A stretch of 64,000 bases of DNA from Rhodococcus sovatensis (GTDB lineage: Bacteria; Actinomycetota; Actinomycetes; Mycobacteriales; Mycobacteriaceae): assembly GCF_037327425.1 (NCBI RefSeq), contig NZ_CP147846.1, positions 1,488,001-1,552,000 on the forward strand, read 5' to 3'. The position numbers and the translations under genes are program-made. A model generated the notes under the pieces. The model ran no database searches. It was not told the origin of the DNA and was given only the letters and a program-made list of their open reading frames with translations. Below, one piece after another: positions 59,666 through 64,000 of the stretch (the stretch's first letter is position 1; every line of letters starts with the position of its first letter).

Positions 59666-61298
59666 GGTCGGACGTACTCCTCCGCTGATCGGCGCGTTGC
59701 TCGTCGTGTTCGGCCGACGTCGACGGTTTCCCGCGCAGTCGAAGCGGGTCCACCCGAGTCAACGACAAGGCCGCCACCACCGCGGCGAACGTGGCCAGTG
59801 CGACGTGGGCAACCGTATAGAGGCCGATGGAACCGTCTGGACGGAAGACGAGCATCAGCCACGTCGACAGACCGACAACGATCATCAGTGTCCTCGTAGA
59901 CAGCGCGAAGCCCGCTGCCAGCGCCAGCGGCCACGAGTAGTACCACGGCAGCGCAGCGGGCGACAGGACCACGATCGCAACCAGGGCGATGACGATCCCT
60001 TTGACCGCGTCGCGTTCGGTTTTGCGGTAGAGCCACCAGGTTGCGACGATGATGATCGCCAGTGCGACCGCGCACAACATCCGAGTCACCTCGAGGACAG
60101 GGCCGAGGCGCAAGTCGAGGAACCACGAGGTGCTGACGGTGACCAGGTGCGCCAGGATGGTCGGTAGCGACAGCCAATTGATGATCTTGGCGGACCCGGA
60201 CAGTGCAGTGAGCCAGCCGATTCCGACTCCCGCGATCAGTGACGAGATCACGAACACGGCGGCGAACACGCCCGCACCGGTCCCTGCTGTCTTGGCGAAC
60301 GACCGGATGGGCGACATCGGCTTTCGGTTCTCGGCGATGGCTTTGTCGCGTTCGTGAATCATCCAGATCCACACCATGAACGGAAGCGCCAGGCCAGCGG
60401 TTGCCTTGATCGCGACTGCGACGGCCACGAGTGCGATGCCACCGACGTGCCGTCGTTCGAGAACCAGCACGATCCCGGCGGTCATGAGGCCGACCATCAG
60501 CAGTTCGTTGTGCACTCCACCGATGAGGTGGATGAGGACGAGCGGATTGAGCACTGCCAGCCACAATGCGATCGCGGGTTTGCCGCCCATGTGTGATGCC
60601 AGCCTCGGCACAGCCCACACCATCATCGCGAGTCCGGGAAGCATGGTGATGCGCAGCAGCATCGTGCCGGCGATCACGTTGTCTCCGGTGATGCTCGTGA
60701 TCGCCCGACCTAGAAGAAGAAAGAGGGGGCCGTACGGTGCGGTCGTCGTCGTCCAGACATTGCTGACGTTGTCGAGGAGAATTCCGGGGTTGGCAACCGG
60801 TCCCACGGCGTACGGGTCGAATCCGTCGCGGAGCAGTGCACCCTGTGCGAGGTAAGAGTAGGCATCACGACTGAACATGGGAACTGCCAACAGGAGCGGT
60901 GCTGTCCACGCAGGTACGACCCATCCGATCTCCCGCACGGTGGTTCTTCCGCCGAGGGTCGCGCGCCCGAGTCGGACCCAGGCCACGATCATCAGAACGA
61001 CGCCGAGCCAGACGAGGATGCTGGACAGGATTAGACCGTGGCCGAAACGAAGCCAGGACAGATGCATGGCTTCGAGCAGCGGGTCCTGACGCCTCACGCT
61101 GCCTGCGCCGAAGCCGCCGAAGGTGATGAGTGCGGCGCCGACCATTCCCAGAACCGCGGCGTGCCCCTCAGGGCTGCGCAAGAAAAGGGACAGATGCCGA
61201 AGGGAGGACTTGCTCGGTTCTGTGGAGGGAGACGCGGTGTCGCGAGTCGGGTCGGATCCGGCCGTGCCGGATGCTGCAGGACCCTGGACCGAGGACAT
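59658..61298 (-). CDS. mptA: polyprenol-phosphomannose-dependent alpha-(1-6)-mannosyltransferase (MptA/MptB type)
   Basis: A polytopic GT-C enzyme of 546 residues from the ATG at 61298, with 12 or more membrane helices. It has the acidic loop MFSRDAYSYLAQGALLRDGFDPY near 135-157, which holds the probable catalytic Asp, and a conserved HLIGGVHNELLMVGLM segment. By synteny with Rv2174 it extends the lipomannan backbone (MptA); MptB is the close alternative. A strong AGGAGG touches an ATG at 61310, so the next ATG, 12 bases later, is preferred, though the spacing is long. Gene ends use a cytoplasmic basic tail. Confidence 0.9.
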   Translation of the reverse strand: MSSVQGPAASGTAGSDPTRDTASPSTEPSKSSLRHLSLFLRSPEGHAAVLGMVGAALITFGGFGAGSVRRQDPLLEAMHLSWLRFGHGLILSSILVWLGVVLMIVAWVRLGRATLGGRTTVREIGWVVPAWTAPLLLAVPMFSRDAYSYLAQGALLRDGFDPYAVGPVANPGILLDNVSNVWTTTTAPYGPLFLLLGRAITSITGDNVIAGTMLLRITMLPGLAMMVWAVPRLASHMGGKPAIALWLAVLNPLVLIHLIGGVHNELLMVGLMTAGIVLVLERRHVGGIALVAVAVAIKATAGLALPFMVWIWMIHERDKAIAENRKPMSPIRSFAKTAGTGAGVFAAVFVISSLIAGVGIGWLTALSGSAKIINWLSLPTILAHLVTVSTSWFLDLRLGPVLEVTRMLCAVALAIIIVATWWLYRKTERDAVKGIVIALVAIVVLSPAALPWYYSWPLALAAGFALSTRTLMIVVGLSTWLMLVFRPDGSIGLYTVAHVALATFAAVVAALSLTRVDPLRLRGKPSTSAEHDEQRADQRRSTSDRG

Positions 61299-61434
61299 CG
61301 CGGTATTCATCCTCCTTTCGGTCTCGCGCGGTGATGGCGTACGACGGATGAACGGGAGGTTCACAGTCGATGGCCGCAGTCAGTTTAGTGGGTAGACCTC
61401 GTGGATCCGAACCATCCCGGTGACCGCCGGAATG

Positions 61435-63000
61435 TCACGGTGTGCCGCAGATGCGCTCCGCAGCCAGTTTGCCCGACACGAGGACGGTCGGCACGCCGAC
61501 CCCTGGTGTCGTGGCCGATCCGGCCAGCACCACATTGTCGAGACCGGGAACGATGTTGTGTCTGCGGAACGGGCCTGTCTGGCGGAAGACGTGAGCCGAG
61601 GAGAACGGGCTACCGAGGAGCATTCCGCGGTCGGCCCACGTCTGCGGGGTGTCCACGCGATCCACGGTCATGGTCGTTACGTCGAGGTACCCACGCCGCT
61701 CCAGTTCCTGCTGAAGTTCGCGTACGTACGGATCCTGCAGTCGAGGCCAATCGAATGGTGCACTGCCTAGGTTCGGGCACGGTGCCAGTACAGACACCGG
61801 CTCGCAGGGCTCGCCGCCACGTTCGAGAAGAAGCGAGGCGTCGGACACTGCGGGTCGAGTGATCAGCAGCGAAGGATCTGCCATGAGGGCTCCCCGCCCC
61901 CGGCGAGCTGTGATCCGCGCGAACGTCGACGCCCATTCCGCACCGAAGTCGATCGTGTGATGCGATTTCGATGGCCACGTGTCGGTGATGCGAGTGGGGA
62001 CCGTTCCGTGAAACACGACGGCGGAGGGTGACACGGTTCCGTATCCACGTCGTCGACCGCGAGTCGACACACCCGCACCGTCGAGCAAGGCGTCGACGAC
62101 CGGTAGATCCGGAGTCAGGACAACCGCGTCGCACAGGTGGTCGACACCAACGTTCGTACGTACTGCAGTTGCTCTCCCTCCCTCGACCCGAATGTCGGAC
62201 ACGGATGCACCGGTGATCACAGTCCCACCGTTGCGGGTCACAGCATCGGCCATCGCTGCAGCAATGGAAGCCATGCCACCTTCCGGGAAGTACACCCCGA
62301 GCGAGGTATCCATGTGGGCGATCGCCCCATAGACGGCAAGTGCCTTGGCGGGGGCCATACCTGCGTAGAGCGCTTGAAACGTGAAGACGCGGCGCAACCG
62401 CTCGTCCTTCAAGAACGTCTCCACTCGTGGACCGAGTCGGCCGAAACCACCGAGCCGGGTGAGGGTGAGAGTGTCGCGCAAAGCAGCAGGCGAAGAGACG
62501 AGGTCGAGTGGAGAGTCGAAGTTGGAATCGATGTAGCGATCGAACTCCGCATCGAAGATCGATGCCAGCCACTGCCGAAGCGATCGATATCCCTCTGCTT
62601 CTTCAGCGCCACACTTCTTTGCGACTTCCTCGGCCATCGCGTCGGGGTCGGAATAGACGTCGATGGAGGTGCCGTCGGCGTAACGCGTGTGGTAACTCGG
62701 CGACAGCGCACTCAGCGAGATCTTCGGCGAGACCGTATCGAAGGACTCTCCGACGGCGGCGAGAGCCGATTCGATCAGATTGGGCATCGTGAGAACGCTT
62801 GCACCGTTGTCGATCTCGTAGAGGACGGAACCTTCGTCGTCGGGCACGGGATACACCCCGACTCGTCCGCCGACTGTGTCCTCCCGCTCGAGGACGGTGA
62901 CTTTTCTGCCCGCCCCGATGAGGTGCAGGGCAGCCGAGAGCCCTGCGAGGCCCGCCCCTACCACCACGATGGAGTCGGTCTGTCCGCTGAGGGAGCGCAC
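61435..63000 (-). CDS. crtI: phytoene desaturase
   Basis: A 521-residue FAD-dependent CrtI-type desaturase. The N-terminal FAD fingerprint is IVVVGAGLAGLSAALHL near residue 11, followed by GGRVGVY near 47-53. A C-terminal FAD block GVGVPTVLVSGKLAAERI closes the protein. The GTG at 63000 has AAAGG six bases upstream; the frame is open to 63105 but those residues precede the family start. It lies 34 bp after idsA and 136 bp before mptA. Confidence 0.93.
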   Translation of the reverse strand: MRSLSGQTDSIVVVGAGLAGLSAALHLIGAGRKVTVLEREDTVGGRVGVYPVPDDEGSVLYEIDNGASVLTMPNLIESALAAVGESFDTVSPKISLSALSPSYHTRYADGTSIDVYSDPDAMAEEVAKKCGAEEAEGYRSLRQWLASIFDAEFDRYIDSNFDSPLDLVSSPAALRDTLTLTRLGGFGRLGPRVETFLKDERLRRVFTFQALYAGMAPAKALAVYGAIAHMDTSLGVYFPEGGMASIAAAMADAVTRNGGTVITGASVSDIRVEGGRATAVRTNVGVDHLCDAVVLTPDLPVVDALLDGAGVSTRGRRRGYGTVSPSAVVFHGTVPTRITDTWPSKSHHTIDFGAEWASTFARITARRGRGALMADPSLLITRPAVSDASLLLERGGEPCEPVSVLAPCPNLGSAPFDWPRLQDPYVRELQQELERRGYLDVTTMTVDRVDTPQTWADRGMLLGSPFSSAHVFRQTGPFRRHNIVPGLDNVVLAGSATTPGVGVPTVLVSGKLAAERICGTP

Positions 63001-63034
63001 GTCGGCCTTTCGTCGTTTCGAGCCGGTCAAAGTG

Positions 63035-64000
63035 TCAGTACGTTCGCTGAGTTGCGGCGATTGCCATGTGGCGCAGCTGACTCGCTGCCTGCGGTTCCAC
63101 GTCACCGGCTTCCAGCGTCGCCATCGCCCGGTCGGTCAGGTGCGAGATGCGCTGCTCCACATCGTCGACGGCTCCCACCTCGGTCAGGGCCGCCCGTACC
63201 CGGCCGATTCCGTCCTCGTCGAGGTCCGCGTCGCCGAGGCTTGTCCGCAACAGCGTCGCGGATCGAGGATCGGCCTCGTCCGCACGGGACATCCCCGTCG
63301 CCATCAGGACGGTCCGCTTACCCTCACGGATGTCGTCACCGGATGGCTTTCCGGTGACCGTAGGGTCGCCGAACACTCCGAGCAGATCGTCTCGAAGCTG
63401 GAATGCGAGACCGATGTCCGTGCCGAACGAGCGGTATGCGGAGATGAGCTCGGGGGATGCGTCGGCAAGGACTGCGCCGAGGTGTAGCGGGCGCTCCACT
63501 GTGTATGCGGCGGTCTTGTAGCGGTTCACCCTCATCGCAGCGTCCACCGACTCGTCCAGACCGGCCTCCGCCTCGATGTCGAGCAGCTGACCACCGAGTA
63601 CCTCGGTTCGCATCGCCGACCACACAGGTGAGACCCGCGCGGCTGCATCGGAGTCGATCCCGGACTCACGCAGCATGTCGTCGGCCCAGCACAAGGCGAG
63701 ATCGCCCAGCAAAATCGCAGCGGATTCGCCGAAGCGGGCGGAGGAGCCGGACCACCCTGCATTACGATGGCGGTCGGCGAAGCCGATGTGGATGGTTGGA
63801 AACCCGCGCCGGGTGATCGAGGCATCGATGATGTCGTCGTGAATCAGCGCGCACGCCTGAACCAGTTCGAGTGCCGAGCACGCACGGATCACTGGAACCG
63901 CCTGATCGCTCGCGGGGTCACCGCCTGCACCGAGCCACGCGGTCCAGGCGAAGGCAGGTCGGATGCGTTTGCCGCCGCGGAGGACGAATTCGGTCAGCTC
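63035..64000 (-). CDS. idsA: polyprenyl (geranylgeranyl) diphosphate synthase, start outside window
   Basis: The last 321 residues of a trans-prenyltransferase, open to the window edge. The upstream residues GGKRIRP that bind diphosphate are encoded at about 63967-63987. The first Asp-rich motif is CALIHDDIIDAS (DDxxD) and the second is LAFQLRDDLLGVFGD. It would supply GGPP to CrtB and could also feed polyprenol synthesis. By position it matches idsA2 (Rv2173). Confidence 0.93.
   Translation of the reverse strand, partial: ELTEFVLRGGKRIRPAFAWTAWLGAGGDPASDQAVPVIRACSALELVQACALIHDDIIDASITRRGFPTIHIGFADRHRNAGWSGSSARFGESAAILLGDLALCWADDMLRESGIDSDAAARVSPVWSAMRTEVLGGQLLDIEAEAGLDESVDAAMRVNRYKTAAYTVERPLHLGAVLADASPELISAYRSFGTDIGLAFQLRDDLLGVFGDPTVTGKPSGDDIREGKRTVLMATGMSRADEADPRSATLLRTSLGDADLDEDGIGRVRAALTEVGAVDDVEQRISHLTDRAMATLEAGDVEPQAASQLRHMAIAATQRTY

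Noticed and set aside
1..64000. Prophage, insertion sequence, tRNA or CRISPR content
   Set aside because: I found no transposase, integrase, phage structural gene, repeat-spacer array or tRNA-like fold; gene order is conserved nearly throughout.

Overview
The window is chromosomal DNA of a high-GC, mycolic-acid-type actinomycete, most likely Rhodococcus or a close relative. The evidence is the gene order: from memory it follows the Mycobacterium tuberculosis segment Rv2224c to Rv2173 almost gene for gene (glnA2-glnE-glnA1, lipA-lipB-dlaT, pepB, gcvT, ilvE, cobS-cobT, adoK, asnB, ctaC-ctaF, qcrCAB-ctaE, trpD, ripC, pimB', fadD15, plsC, aroG, pknL, mptA, idsA). Cell-envelope genes (phosphatidylinositol mannoside and lipomannan synthesis), the fused bcc-aa3 respiratory genes and carotenoid genes fit the same group. 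I see no rRNA, tRNA, CRISPR array, insertion sequence or prophage.

Layout. 1-12.3 kb: the end of a secreted tripeptidyl-aminopeptidase-like hydrolase, then the nitrogen block glnA2-glnE and glnA1. Between glnE and glnA1 lie an NAD-binding epimerase with a strongly marked repressor-type promoter and a four-gene osmoprotectant ABC transporter. 12.3-17.8 kb: a minus-strand lipoate unit (sucB/dlaT, epimerase, lipB, lipA, DUF4191). 18-28.4 kb: pepA, gcvT, ilvE, a cobalamin unit (DUF3043, cobU, cobT, cobS), glycerate kinase, an IscA/ErpA-type protein and adenosine kinase. 28.4-37.3 kb: asnB and the respiratory genes (ctaC, ctaF; ctaE, qcrC, qcrA, qcrB). 37.4-41.5 kb: trpD, a lone Lrp-type effector domain and an exonuclease/GIY-YIG protein.

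41.6-58.7 kb is the envelope section. It holds a c-di-AMP (ydaO-type) riboswitch in front of the first of two tandem NlpC/P60 hydrolases, a lipoprotein with a gluzincin motif, pimB', fadD15, two START-like proteins, an ArsA-type ATPase whose P-loop lies upstream of any standard start codon, glucokinase, an acyltransferase, a GT87 mannosyltransferase, an exoribonuclease, aroG, and pknL with its DNA-binding neighbour. 58.7-64 kb is a minus-strand cluster idsA-crtI-mptA-crtB, in which a lipomannan mannosyltransferase sits among carotenoid genes.

Most of the window is conserved housekeeping DNA. The features most worth a second look are the riboswitch, the paired operator around a promoter at 5.1 kb, the probable CTG start at 49236, the mosaic inverted repeat at 18.5 kb, and the carotenoid/mannosyltransferase arrangement.
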